Part shown: positions 46,352 to 54,562 of the stretch, in pieces
Position numbering within the stretch: the stretch's first letter is position 1
Layout of the letters: each line of letters opens with the position of its first letter
Program-made: the position numbers and the translations under genes
The notes under the pieces: model-generated
What the model was told of the DNA's origin: nothing
The model's input: the letters and a program-made list of their open reading frames with translations, nothing else
Database searches by the model: none
Source of the DNA: an uncultured Bacteroidia bacterium
GTDB lineage: Bacteria; Bacteroidota; Bacteroidia; Bacteroidales; F082
Assembly (NCBI GenBank): GCA_902770835.1
Contig: CACXUM010000003.1
Span: forward strand, 1-64,000
Direction: 5' to 3'
DNA length: 64,000 bases

Positions 46352-47557
46352 ATGAATAATATCCTTTTAATCACCAACATTTACCCCAACAACGACCCTG
46401 AGTATGGTGGCACGGCTGTATGCCATTCCTTCACCACCGAATGGGTCAAGTTAGGTTATAATGTGCGAGTGGTTCATTTTGACTCGCTTTTTCCACGTCC
46501 TTATTACTGGGTTGGGAAATTGTTCAACGAGCGCATTCAAGCCAAGACGGGTTCGGTGGCTTACACAAAAACCCCACGTAAGCCAACCCGCTATACAGTG
46601 GATGAGATACCCGTCATCTTTGTGCCGCTCCGCAAGTTTGTGCCTCATAAAGCGCCATCGCAAAGACAGACAGAGAAGGCTTTCCGTTATGTGGTAAGCG
46701 AGCTAGAGAAAGATGGCTTCAAGCCGGATGTTGTGACCGCTCATTTTGTATTGCCCCAGTTGCAGTTTATGCCTTTGTTCAAGAAGCAGTATCCCAAGGC
46801 AAGAACCTGCTTGGTACTGCATGGTCCAAGTGGTTTGTTCCAGCAATTTTATCCTCAAAACTATAAAGAGTTGATGCCTGCTGTAGATGTGTGGGGATTC
46901 CGTTCTTTGGCCTTCCAGCAAAGTTTTGAGAAACAGTTTGGCAACGAAAAGCCTATGTTCCTTTGTTATTCTGGCATCCCGGAGAAATATATTGAACCTG
47001 TCAATAAAGATTTCACTAATGGTGTGAAACGCTTTGCCTTTGTTGGCAGCCTCTATGAGTTGAAGAATGTAGACATTACTCTTCGTGCTTTGCACAAGGC
47101 CATGGCCAGTAAGGAATACACTTTCGATATTGTAGGCAGCGGGGCGGAGAATGAAAACCTACATCATTTGGTTGAAGAGTTGGGCATGAAAGACCATGTG
47201 GTGTTTCATGGGCAGATGAAGCGTGATGAGGCTCAAAACATAATCAGAAATGCCGATTGCTTTGTGATGGTAAGCTCGCGAGAAGCTTTTGGTTTGGTGT
47301 ATGTTGAGGCTATGGCCAAAGGTTGTATTGTCGTTGGCACAAAAGGACAGGGCATTGATGGTATAGTGAAACATGGTGAGAATGGATTCCATTGCAAAGC
47401 CCGTGATGTGGATGGTCTTGCAAAGGTGATCAACCAAATAGTTTCTCTGGCACCTAGAGAATTACAACAAATTTCACTAAAAGCAGTTACTACGGCTACT
47501 GAGTTGACGGATAGAAAAGTCGCAGAACATTATCTTGAAGCAATCGTAAATAATTAG
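46352..47557 (+). CDS. GT4-family glycosyltransferase
   Basis: This 401-residue GT-B enzyme has an N-terminal acceptor domain (NIYPNNDPEYGGTAVCHSF) and a C-terminal donor domain. Residues about 223-232 read RFAFVGSLYE, and the conserved EAFGLVYVEAMAKG block is near 309-322. It probably adds a sugar to the lipid-linked repeat unit on the cytoplasmic face. It begins after a 122-base spacer that has a small inverted repeat (AATTCT/AGAATT at 46323-46338). The specific linkage is unknown. Confidence 0.88.
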   Translation: MNNILLITNIYPNNDPEYGGTAVCHSFTTEWVKLGYNVRVVHFDSLFPRPYYWVGKLFNERIQAKTGSVAYTKTPRKPTRYTVDEIPVIFVPLRKFVPHKAPSQRQTEKAFRYVVSELEKDGFKPDVVTAHFVLPQLQFMPLFKKQYPKARTCLVLHGPSGLFQQFYPQNYKELMPAVDVWGFRSLAFQQSFEKQFGNEKPMFLCYSGIPEKYIEPVNKDFTNGVKRFAFVGSLYELKNVDITLRALHKAMASKEYTFDIVGSGAENENLHHLVEELGMKDHVVFHGQMKRDEAQNIIRNADCFVMVSSREAFGLVYVEAMAKGCIVVGTKGQGIDGIVKHGENGFHCKARDVDGLAKVINQIVSLAPRELQQISLKAVTTATELTDRKVAEHYLEAIVNN

Positions 47558-47560
47558 GAA

Positions 47561-48796
47561 ATGGAACAGTATTTTGTACTATTAGGTGAAAACCCACTCC
47601 TATGGGGTCAGGTTTGTCACCTTCGTGAGTTAGGTTATAAAGTTATCCTGGTGGCTTGGAGTGAACAACCTCGCATAAAGGGTGACATGTATATACAAAA
47701 AGATATCAAGGATGCTAAGGCTATCATTGTCGAATTGGAAGCCCGTGGCTTGAAAGGCAAGGTGGGTGGTGCCCTGTCGAGCATCGATCTGGCTGCGCCT
47801 ACGGTGAATGCCATCAACGCTTGGTGTGGCAATAAGACTATGCCTGAAAAGTTCAACTCAGTGCTCACCAAGGAAGAAATGCGCGATGCTTGGATAAAGG
47901 CGGGTGTATTTAACCGTATTTCCAAAATGGATGATGAATTTTCTTTGGATGAAATCTTTGAAACTTCTCAAAAGATGAAACTGATTTGCAAACCTGATGT
48001 GGCCGCAAGTTCACGTGGCATCACCATTCTTGAAAAAGGACAAACTAAAGAAGTTTTGCAAGAAGCTCTATCAAAAGCCAAGGCCACATCTTTCAACGGA
48101 CGCTGTCTTATTGAAGAGTTTGTTGAAGGTGAGGAATTCACAGTTGATTTGCTTGGTGATGCTTACGGAAATGTCAATTGTTATTCCAGTTCCATACAAC
48201 ATCACTCTTTGTATGCTCTTCATAACAGAGTAACCGTTATTCATCATTGGAATTCAAGAAAATATGACGATGCCACATGGATTCGTATTGCAGAATTTGG
48301 CATTGCTTGTTACAAGGCATTGGGACTCAATAGCATGTTCGGCCATTTGGAAATCATCATGAAAGAAGATGGTAGTTTTACTCCTGTTGAGATGGGTGCC
48401 CGCAGCAGTGGTTTCATTTGCAGCCACACCGTGTGGAAAGCCTCGGGTCACGATTACTTGGGCGACTATGTGAGGATGCTTCATGGCGAAGCCATCACAC
48501 CCGGCAACTACATGAATGGCCCAGATGCCTCCATGTGGTTCGGCTATGACATACCATCCAATAGCCATTCAGTTGCTGAAACCAACATCACCGAGTTCCT
48601 CGACCCACGCATCACCGTTCTGTTCGAGAACCACGATGGCCTGAAAGTGGGTGTTGATTATGGTGACTATATCAATGATGGCGACCGCGACAAGTTTGGC
48701 TATGCAATTCTTTGTGGTCCTCGCGATGTGATGACATACGAAAGTGTGCAGAAATCGAATGAGTGGTTCTTGGATAAATTCTTAGGAAGAAAATAA
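47561..48796 (+). CDS. ATP-grasp carboxylate-amine ligase-like protein
   Basis: This 411-residue protein begins [21 protein letters not shown], then has an ATP-grasp core: [18 protein letters not shown] (about 144-161), [19 protein letters not shown] (about 182-200), and [21 protein letters not shown] (about 263-283). The VEMGAR block supplies the metal-binding Glu/Asn-type residues. The architecture resembles D-Ala-D-Ala ligase-like or PurK-like carboxylate-amine ligases. It lies between a GT4 gene and the FdtB-like gene. It may ligate an amino acid to the 3-amino sugar. Confidence 0.8.
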   Translation: MEQYFVLLGENPLLWGQVCHLRELGYKVILVAWSEQPRIKGDMYIQKDIKDAKAIIVELEARGLKGKVGGALSSIDLAAPTVNAINAWCGNKTMPEKFNSVLTKEEMRDAWIKAGVFNRISKMDDEFSLDEIFETSQKMKLICKPDVAASSRGITILEKGQTKEVLQEALSKAKATSFNGRCLIEEFVEGEEFTVDLLGDAYGNVNCYSSSIQHHSLYALHNRVTVIHHWNSRKYDDATWIRIAEFGIACYKALGLNSMFGHLEIIMKEDGSFTPVEMGARSSGFICSHTVWKASGHDYLGDYVRMLHGEAITPGNYMNGPDASMWFGYDIPSNSHSVAETNITEFLDPRITVLFENHDGLKVGVDYGDYINDGDRDKFGYAILCGPRDVMTYESVQKSNEWFLDKFLGRK

Positions 48797-48801
48797 AAAC
48801 T

Positions 48802-49953
48802 ATGATACCCTTTTTGTCATTAAAAGATGTCACCGCCCTTCATGGTGACGAAATCAACGCAGCCGTCACCCGCGTGGTGAGCAGCGGCTGGTATCTCCAG
48901 GGCGAGGAGAACAAACGTTTCGAAGAAAATTACGCCAACTTCATCGGCACAAAGCATTGCATTGGCTGTGCCAATGGCTTGGATGCTTTGATTTGGATTT
49001 TTCGGGCCTATATCGAATTGGGCGTGATGCAGCCGGGCGATGAGGTGGTTGTTCCAGCTAATACCTATATCGCTACCATCCTGACTATTACGGAAAATGG
49101 CTTGAAGCCTGTTTTGGTAGAGCCGAAACTAAATACTTTGGAGATTGATGATGACCTCATAGAGGCAGCCATCACACCCCGCACCAAAGCCATTTGCATC
49201 GTTCATCTCTATGGCCGCAACGCCTACACCACACGGATAGGTGATCTTTGCAAGAAGTATAATCTGAAACTGATTGAGGATAATGCGCAGGCGCATGGGT
49301 GCTATGCTCCAGTGAAAGGTCACACAGAAAACACGGAAAGCACAGAAAATGTCCGCTTAATGCTGACGGGCAGCATCGGGGATGCTGCTGGGCATTCGTT
49401 CTATCCAGGAAAAAACTTGGGAGCTTTGGGTGATGGTGGTGCAGTGACTACCAACGATGATGCGCTGGCAGAGGCTGTTCGTACTCTTGCCAACTATGGC
49501 TCTTCTAAAAAATATGTGTTCAAATACACCGGGCGTAACAGCCGTTTGGATGAAATTCAGGCGGCGGTGTTGGACGTGAAGTTGAAGTATTTGGTGGAGG
49601 ACAACGCCCATCGCAAGCAGGTTGCGAATTTTTACTATGACTATATCAGCAATCCGTTGATTACCTTGCCAGACCGTTTGCCCGACGAACAGAATGCCTA
49701 CCATCTCTTCCCAATCCTTGTTGGCAAAGGTAAACGTGATGCCATGCATGACTATTTGGAGAAAAATGGCGTGGGAACAGTTATCCATTATCCTATTGCT
49801 CCGCACAAACAGGAGTGCTATAAGGAATGGAATGGAATGAGCTTGCCAATAACAGAATACATTGCTAACCATGAATTGAGCCTTCCAATCGGCCCTAGCG
49901 TCTCGCTTGATGAAGTAGCTCAAGTAGTTGAACTGATTAACAGATTTAAGTAA
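48802..49953 (+). CDS. dTDP-3-amino-3,6-dideoxyhexose transaminase (FdtB/QdtB-like) with repeat-encoded insert
   Basis: This 383-residue DegT/DnrJ PLP enzyme has [19 protein letters not shown], the [22 protein letters not shown] stretch split over family blocks, and Lys204 in [13 protein letters not shown]. This pattern matches FdtB/QdtB. It would aminate the 3-keto sugar made by the FdtA-like enzyme. Between [11 protein letters not shown] and TGSIGDAAG the protein has an extra stretch that includes [10 protein letters not shown]. This is encoded by a copy of the 30-base repeat (49320-49349) that also flanks the GxxExxY gene. Family members I know have no such insert. The repeat keeps the frame, so the enzyme may still work. 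Confidence 0.85.
   Translation: MIPFLSLKDVTALHGDEINAAVTRVVSSGWYLQGEENKRFEENYANFIGTKHCIGCANGLDALIWIFRAYIELGVMQPGDEVVVPANTYIATILTITENGLKPVLVEPKLNTLEIDDDLIEAAITPRTKAICIVHLYGRNAYTTRIGDLCKKYNLKLIEDNAQAHGCYAPVKGHTENTESTENVRLMLTGSIGDAAGHSFYPGKNLGALGDGGAVTTNDDALAEAVRTLANYGSSKKYVFKYTGRNSRLDEIQAAVLDVKLKYLVEDNAHRKQVANFYYDYISNPLITLPDRLPDEQNAYHLFPILVGKGKRDAMHDYLEKNGVGTVIHYPIAPHKQECYKEWNGMSLPITEYIANHELSLPIGPSVSLDEVAQVVELINRFK
49320..49349 (+). repeat. In-gene copy of the 30-base CACRGAAAN repeat
   Basis: The sequence starts TCACACAGAAAACACGGAAA and ends with CACAGAAAA. It is in frame within the FdtB-like gene and encodes [10 protein letters not shown]. It matches the repeats at 52042, 52850 and, inverted, 53403. 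Confidence 0.85.
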
Positions 49954-51179
49954 TGGGAAAACGGGTTTGGATAGTCAATTCACAAACAGGTTCGCCTGAA
50001 AAGGCAGCCAATCCTCGTTATTTGGAGTTGGCCAAATATTTCATGGAAGCAGGTTATGAGGTGATAACTTTCAACTCATCTCAGCGTGAAGGCATTACCA
50101 TTCCTAATGGAAAATATTTGGAAAAACAATATGGCAACTACAAATTTGTGCATGTTTATGCTCCCGATTTCGTAGGCAATGGCATAAAACGAATGTTGTC
50201 GCTTCACAAATTCGCCAAGAATGTTTACCAAATTAGTAAGTGTTTCGAAAAACCTGATGTGATTCTGCAAAACATCCATCCCCCTTTCGACTACCCCATT
50301 GTCCGTTTGGCAAAAAAATTGAAGGCTAAGTACATTGCCGAAGCATGGGATTTGTGGCCTGCCGATTTTGTGACTTTCGGGCTTGTCAAGGAAAACAATC
50401 CCGCTTTGAAATTGGCCTACGCCATTGAAAAACAATATTATTATCATGCCGATGAAATTATTTTTACTTTTGAAGGGGCATTGGATTATTTGAAAAAGAA
50501 GGGCTGGACACAGGAAACTGGTGGTAAGATTGATATGAACCATGTCCATTATATCAACAATGGCATTGATTTGGCGAAATTTGACGAAGACAAGGCAAAC
50601 CATCCTCGTCCTGATAATGACATAAATGCCCAAGACACCTATAAGATTGTCTATTTGGGTTCCATCAACAAAGCCAACCATGTGCAAACTTTGATTGACG
50701 CTGCCGTTTTGTTGAAAAACAATCCAAAATACAGATTTTTCATTTATGGCAACGGGGCACATCGCGAATACTTAGAGCAATATGTGAAAGACAAACATAT
50801 TGACAATGTGACATTCAAGGAGAAACGCATTCCATATGAAGAATGTGCTTGGGTAGTGTCTCAAGCCACGGTCAATATTATGAACTATGAGAAAAATTTT
50901 GGTTGGATGGGGGTCAGTTCTGGTAAGATGTTCCAGTATTTGGCTGCGGGAAAACCTATAGTTTGCAACATCAATATAGCCTATGATGATGTCATCACCA
51001 TGAACAACCTTGGTGTGGCTCGTGATATAGAAACTCCACAAGAGTTTGCTGATGCTATCTGTAACATAGCCGAGTTGCCAAAAGAGGAATATGGAGCCAT
51101 GTGCAAACGTGTCCGCGAAGTTGCCAAAAAGTTTGACTATAAAGTGCTTGCTGCTCGTGAAATTGAATTATTAGGATAA
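49953..51179 (+). CDS. GT4-family glycosyltransferase (WbuB-like)
   Basis: This 408-residue GT-B enzyme begins KRVWIVNSQTGSPEKAANPRYLELAKYF, similar to WbuB-type transferases. It has YIAEAWDLWPADFV (about 129-142), the IVYLGSINKANHVQTLIDA donor-domain start (about 232-250), and a late GVSSGKMFQYLAAGKPIV (about 321-338). It is joined to the FdtB-like gene by a TAATG overlap. It likely adds an N-acetyl or amino sugar early in the repeat unit. Specificity is not readable from sequence. Confidence 0.87.
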   Translation: MGKRVWIVNSQTGSPEKAANPRYLELAKYFMEAGYEVITFNSSQREGITIPNGKYLEKQYGNYKFVHVYAPDFVGNGIKRMLSLHKFAKNVYQISKCFEKPDVILQNIHPPFDYPIVRLAKKLKAKYIAEAWDLWPADFVTFGLVKENNPALKLAYAIEKQYYYHADEIIFTFEGALDYLKKKGWTQETGGKIDMNHVHYINNGIDLAKFDEDKANHPRPDNDINAQDTYKIVYLGSINKANHVQTLIDAAVLLKNNPKYRFFIYGNGAHREYLEQYVKDKHIDNVTFKEKRIPYEECAWVVSQATVNIMNYEKNFGWMGVSSGKMFQYLAAGKPIVCNINIAYDDVITMNNLGVARDIETPQEFADAICNIAELPKEEYGAMCKRVREVAKKFDYKVLAAREIELLG

Positions 51180-51182
51180 ACC

Positions 51183-51818
51183 ATGTATACCCATTTTCTA
51201 AAACGTGTTATAGGCTTCTTTGGAGCTTTAGTGGCGTTGATTCTATTGTCACCGCTTTTTATATTTGTTACGCTGTGGCTACACTTTGCCAACAAAGGTG
51301 CAGGAGCGTTTTTCTATCAAACACGTATCGGTAAGGGGGAAAATCCTTTCCGTATTATCAAGTTCAAGTCGATGACCGATGAACGGGATGACAATGGAGA
51401 GTTGCTACCCGATGCACAGCGTTTGACCAAGGCTGGAAAGTTCGTGCGTAGTACCTCTATTGATGAGTTACCTCAGTTGATCAATATTCTTAAAGGAGAT
51501 ATGGCTTTTATTGGCCCAAGGCCGTTGCCACCTTCTTATCTTCCTTATTATTCTAACGAAGAAGCCCACCGTCATGATGTGCGTCCGGGCATCTCGGGCT
51601 GGGCTCAGGTGAATGGCAGAAAGAATATCACATGGCAGCATAAGTTAGAGTGCGATGTGTATTATGTGCAGCACCTTACGATGTGGCTCGACATCAAGAT
51701 ATTCTTTATGACAGTGATGAATGTCTTTAAACGCGAGGGTGTGGGTGTGGAAAATAGCGGTGTGGTGAGCCTCTACGACACCCGTGATGTGCAACGTCCT
51801 CAATATCTCCAGAAATGA
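51183..51818 (+). CDS. Initiating phosphosugar transferase (PglC/WcaJ C-terminal-like)
   Basis: This 211-residue monotopic membrane protein has one N-terminal hydrophobic hairpin (about 9-32), then FFYQTRIGKGENPFRIIKFKSM with the conserved positively charged block. STSIDELPQLINILKGDMAFIGPRPLP (about 96-122) contains the catalytic DE pair, and RPGISGWAQVNGRK follows. It transfers a sugar-1-phosphate to undecaprenyl phosphate and so starts the repeat unit. It is the small, single-domain type like PglC. It overlaps the following DegT-like gene by 4 bases. Confidence 0.92.
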   Translation: MYTHFLKRVIGFFGALVALILLSPLFIFVTLWLHFANKGAGAFFYQTRIGKGENPFRIIKFKSMTDERDDNGELLPDAQRLTKAGKFVRSTSIDELPQLINILKGDMAFIGPRPLPPSYLPYYSNEEAHRHDVRPGISGWAQVNGRKNITWQHKLECDVYYVQHLTMWLDIKIFFMTVMNVFKREGVGVENSGVVSLYDTRDVQRPQYLQK

Positions 51819-52846
51819 GAGAAATCGGAAGTGAGTTTTGGCTGGAGAGAGAGTCTAAGACGCTTTCTTGCAATAGGGACGGCATCTATGTCCTCTCTGG
51901 GAGAACGGCAATTGATTTGATAATTCAAGACATCCTCAAAACGAGGAAGATTCGGAATGTCTATATGCCTGCCTGGTGTTGTGACTCGATGCTTGCACCG
52001 TTCGTGGCACACGGCACACAGATAAAGTTTTATGATATTTGTCACACAGAAAGCACGGAAAGCACAGAAATTATTTGTCACACAGATGGCACAGATTACA
52101 CAGATGTTTTCTATGTGACCAATTACTTTGGTTACGAGAATGCGCTACCAATAGAAACGGTAAAAAAGTTTAAGGAACAAGGTGCAACTATCCTTTATGA
52201 TAGGACGCATTCGTTTTTGATGGAAAATGACCCATATTTGGCTTTGGATGACTATAGTTTTGCTAGTATACGCAAGTGGATGGGGGTGATTGGTGGTGCT
52301 GTGGTGAAGGGTGTGCATGATTGTAATTTAATGCCATATCCTTTCCTCGCTTGCAAAGAGGAGGCCATGCGGGTGAAGAAAGCCTTCATCGAAGGTGACA
52401 CGAGCATCGACAAGCAAGACTTCTTGAACCTATATTCTGAGTTTGGGCATCATTTGGCTGAGGATTACCAAAATTATGAGATGGATGATTTGTCGTATGC
52501 CATATTTAAGACAGAAGACCTGTCGGCCATACGCCTCAAACGTAGAGAGAACGCACATTTTCTGCACGAGAACCTTCAAGGTGTAAAGTTTATTGGTGAA
52601 TTAACTGAAAACGTTGTACCTCTTTTTGTACCTGTCTTCTTCGAGACCACCGAGCAACGCAATGCCGTCCGAAAGAAGCTGATAGAAGCACAAATCTATT
52701 GCCCCATCCATTGGCCGAAGCCCGAGCTGATTCCAGCTGATTTTGAAGCCAACAAGATATACGACACTGAACTCTCGCTGATATGTGACCAGAGATATGA
52801 CCTCACCGATATGGAACGGATGGTCACACTGATAAATAGTATTTAA
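51815..52846 (+). CDS. DegT/DnrJ-like aminotransferase-fold protein with repeat-encoded insert
   Basis: This 343-residue protein has the overall fold of DegT-family transaminases: LSGRTAIDLIIQDIL (about 27-41), VYMPAWCCDSML, ILYDRTHSFLM and FASIRKWMGVIGGAVV, where Lys154 could hold PLP. The N-terminal part is shorter than usual. Between KFYDI and VFYVTNYFG it carries an extra stretch with HTESTESTE and HTDGTDYTD, encoded by two tandem copies of the 30-base repeat (52042-52107). Its substrate is unknown; it may be a second sugar aminotransferase. A damaged function cannot be excluded. Confidence 0.7.
   Translation: MREIGSEFWLERESKTLSCNRDGIYVLSGRTAIDLIIQDILKTRKIRNVYMPAWCCDSMLAPFVAHGTQIKFYDICHTESTESTEIICHTDGTDYTDVFYVTNYFGYENALPIETVKKFKEQGATILYDRTHSFLMENDPYLALDDYSFASIRKWMGVIGGAVVKGVHDCNLMPYPFLACKEEAMRVKKAFIEGDTSIDKQDFLNLYSEFGHHLAEDYQNYEMDDLSYAIFKTEDLSAIRLKRRENAHFLHENLQGVKFIGELTENVVPLFVPVFFETTEQRNAVRKKLIEAQIYCPIHWPKPELIPADFEANKIYDTELSLICDQRYDLTDMERMVTLINSI
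52042..52107 (+). repeat. Two tandem in-gene copies of the 30-base repeat
   Basis: Copy one (52042-52071) starts TCACACAGAAAGCACGGAAA. Copy two (52078-52107) is degenerate and starts TCACACAGATGGCACAGATT. They are separated by TATTTG and both are preceded by ATTTG. Together they insert about 22 codons in frame in the DegT-like gene. Confidence 0.8.
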
Positions 52847-52849
52847 ATG

Positions 52850-52958
52850 TCACACAGAAAGCTCGGAAAGCACGGAAAGACTTGCCTTCGGCAAGGGGCT
52901 GACGCATAATGGCGCTGTTACTAAATATAATTCAGTGAGTTCAGTGATTTCTGTGTGA
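52850..52958 (+). repeat. 109-base palindromic unit upstream of the GxxExxY gene
   Basis: The left end (52850-52879) starts TCACACAGAAAGCTCGGAAA. The right end (52931-52958) finishes in TTTCTGTGTGA, an exact 11-base inverted match to the left end. Between them is a hairpin (CTTGCC 52881-52886, loop TTC, GGCAAG 52890-52895). It resembles a small non-coding terminal-inverted-repeat element. Confidence 0.75.
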
Positions 52959-52968
52959 AAACAAAATA

Positions 52969-53340
52969 ATGACAGACAACGAGATTACATACGAGATTCG
53001 TGGAGCCATCTATGATGTATATAAAGACCTTGGCCCTGGTTTATTAGAGTCTGTCTATGAGGAAGCTCTGTGTTTTGAGTTGGAACAACGAGGTTTGGAA
53101 GTGGAACGACAGGTTCAGGTACCCATTATATACAAAGGTAATGTATTGAAAACAGAGCTGCGACTTGACATCATTGTAGAAGATAAAGTTATAGTTGAAC
53201 TTAAATCGGTCGAGGAGATGAAGAAAGTATTTGCAAAACAACTTCTCACATATCTTCGGCTAATGGATAAGAGGGTGGGAATTCTTGTGAATTTCAACAC
53301 CGACGACATCCTCAAATCCATGCAACGCATAGTTAATTAA
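52969..53340 (+). CDS. GxxExxY family protein
   Basis: This 123-residue protein has the signature GLLESVY at about 24-30 in LGPGLLESVYEEALCFEL. RLDIIVEDKVIVELKSVE (about 65-82) follows, in which Asp66 and the ELK triplet resemble a PD-(D/E)XK core. The C-terminal GILVNFN (about 105-111) is also typical. The family is very common in Bacteroidota and related phyla; its function is not known, though a nuclease-like activity is suggested by the motifs. It lies between inverted copies of the 30-base repeat, inside a polysaccharide locus with which it has no obvious functional link. Confidence 0.85.
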   Translation: MTDNEITYEIRGAIYDVYKDLGPGLLESVYEEALCFELEQRGLEVERQVQVPIIYKGNVLKTELRLDIIVEDKVIVELKSVEEMKKVFAKQLLTYLRLMDKRVGILVNFNTDDILKSMQRIVN

Positions 53341-53387
53341 AGACACTTAGAAAAACTGGAAGACACAAAATAAAGACTGCGATAGCC

Positions 53388-53400
53388 GCGCCAAAGGCGC
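53388..53400 (+). repeat. Hairpin GCGCC-AAA-GGCGC
   Basis: A perfect 5-bp stem with a 3-base loop lies just downstream of the GxxExxY gene, next to the inverted 30-base repeat. There is no T-run directly after it. Confidence 0.5.
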
Positions 53401-53402
53401 AA

Positions 53403-53432
53403 TTTTCTGTGATTTCCGTGATTTCTGTGTGA
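53403..53432 (-). repeat. Inverted copy of the 30-base repeat downstream of the GxxExxY gene
   Basis: On the minus strand it starts TCACACAGAAATCACGGAAA and continues TCACAGAAAA, a match to the copies at 49320, 52042 and 52850. With the left unit it brackets the GxxExxY gene in inverted orientation (52850-53432). Confidence 0.8.
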
Positions 53433-53470
53433 AAAACTACTCTTTCCGTGAGAAATCAAACGAAACATAT

Positions 53471-54556
53471 ATGAAAACTCTTCTAATAACAGGTATCGGT
53501 GGGCTGACGCCGCGAAGCATAGCCACCGTCATTCGTGAGAAATACCCCGACTACCACGTCATAGGCATCGACACCGACAAAAAAGCCATGGGGTTTTTTA
53601 TGTACACCAAAGGTCGCAAGCTGGTGGATGAATACTTTGTTTGTCCTCAGTGTGATAATCCAGACTACTTCCCGTTCATTGAGAAGTTGGTGGCTGAGAA
53701 GCATATCGACTATGCCTTTGTTCAGCCCGAAGCCGAGATTGTGGTGTGGGGCGACTATTACGAGAAGCACGGCAAGCATCCAGTCACTACCTTCATGGGC
53801 TGCAAATTGCTTAGTGAATCGTTGCGCGATAAGGCCATAATGGCCTCGCTGCTCGAAGGTACCGACTTCATCCCCAAGACCATCAAGGTGACACAGAAGG
53901 AACCAAAGTTTGAGGAAGTGGAAAAAGAAATCGGTTTCCCTTGCTGGATACGTGCTACGGAAGGCACTGGTGGACTAGGTTCATTGAGACTCGACAATCT
54001 GGACAGCTACAAATCCTGGCTTTTTATCAATAGTCGTATCGAGGAGTTCACGGTCAGTGAGTTCCTCACGGGTCGACACTTGGCCAACCAAATGCTGTAT
54101 TACAATAACGAGTATGTGAAAGGTGCCGCTTTGGAGTGTGCCGAATATGTGATGGCCAACACCGCACCAAGCCACGTGACAGGCAATACACACTTTGCCC
54201 GTTTCTTGAACGAGGATAAGATTAACAAGTTCTGTGACGACTGTATCAAATATCTCTGCAACAAGTTGAACGTACCCGCCCATGGAATCCTTAGTTTCGA
54301 CTTAAAGGAGGACAAGAATGGTAACTTGAAAGTGACTGAGGTGAATATCCGTCACATGGCCTACACTGGTGTGATGACCCGCGTGGGCTTCGACTTGATT
54401 GGCGACACCATGACCATCTTTGAGGACGGCAATGCCGACCGTATAGTGCGCGACCTGTACCACCACTATGACAAGCCCTATATCTTCCTCCGTGATGTGG
54501 ATGTGGAGCCTATAGTGTTGGAGAGTGAAGAGGTTTTTGAAAACATGAAAGGATAA
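53471..54556 (+). CDS. ATP-grasp domain protein (carbamoyl-phosphate-synthase-like)
   Basis: This 361-residue protein begins MKTLLITGIGGLTPRSIATVI, a Rossmann-like first domain, and then has an ATP-grasp core: EIGFPCWIRATEGTGGLGSLR (about 153-173), EFLTGRHLANQMLYYNN and FDLKEDKNGNLKVTEVNIRHM (about 276-296). The acidic VTEVN block fits the metal site. The start at 53471 is preferred; an upstream frame to 53429 runs into the repeat. It is paired with another ATP-grasp gene 6 bases downstream. The substrate is unknown. Confidence 0.8.
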   Translation: MKTLLITGIGGLTPRSIATVIREKYPDYHVIGIDTDKKAMGFFMYTKGRKLVDEYFVCPQCDNPDYFPFIEKLVAEKHIDYAFVQPEAEIVVWGDYYEKHGKHPVTTFMGCKLLSESLRDKAIMASLLEGTDFIPKTIKVTQKEPKFEEVEKEIGFPCWIRATEGTGGLGSLRLDNLDSYKSWLFINSRIEEFTVSEFLTGRHLANQMLYYNNEYVKGAALECAEYVMANTAPSHVTGNTHFARFLNEDKINKFCDDCIKYLCNKLNVPAHGILSFDLKEDKNGNLKVTEVNIRHMAYTGVMTRVGFDLIGDTMTIFEDGNADRIVRDLYHHYDKPYIFLRDVDVEPIVLESEEVFENMKG

Positions 54557-54562
54557 TATATC

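Noticed and set aside
49320-53432. Possible CRISPR array from the repeated CACAGAAA-type units
   Set aside because: Units are about 30 bases but are scattered with kilobase gaps, occur in both orientations and lie in genes; there are no regular spacers or cas genes.
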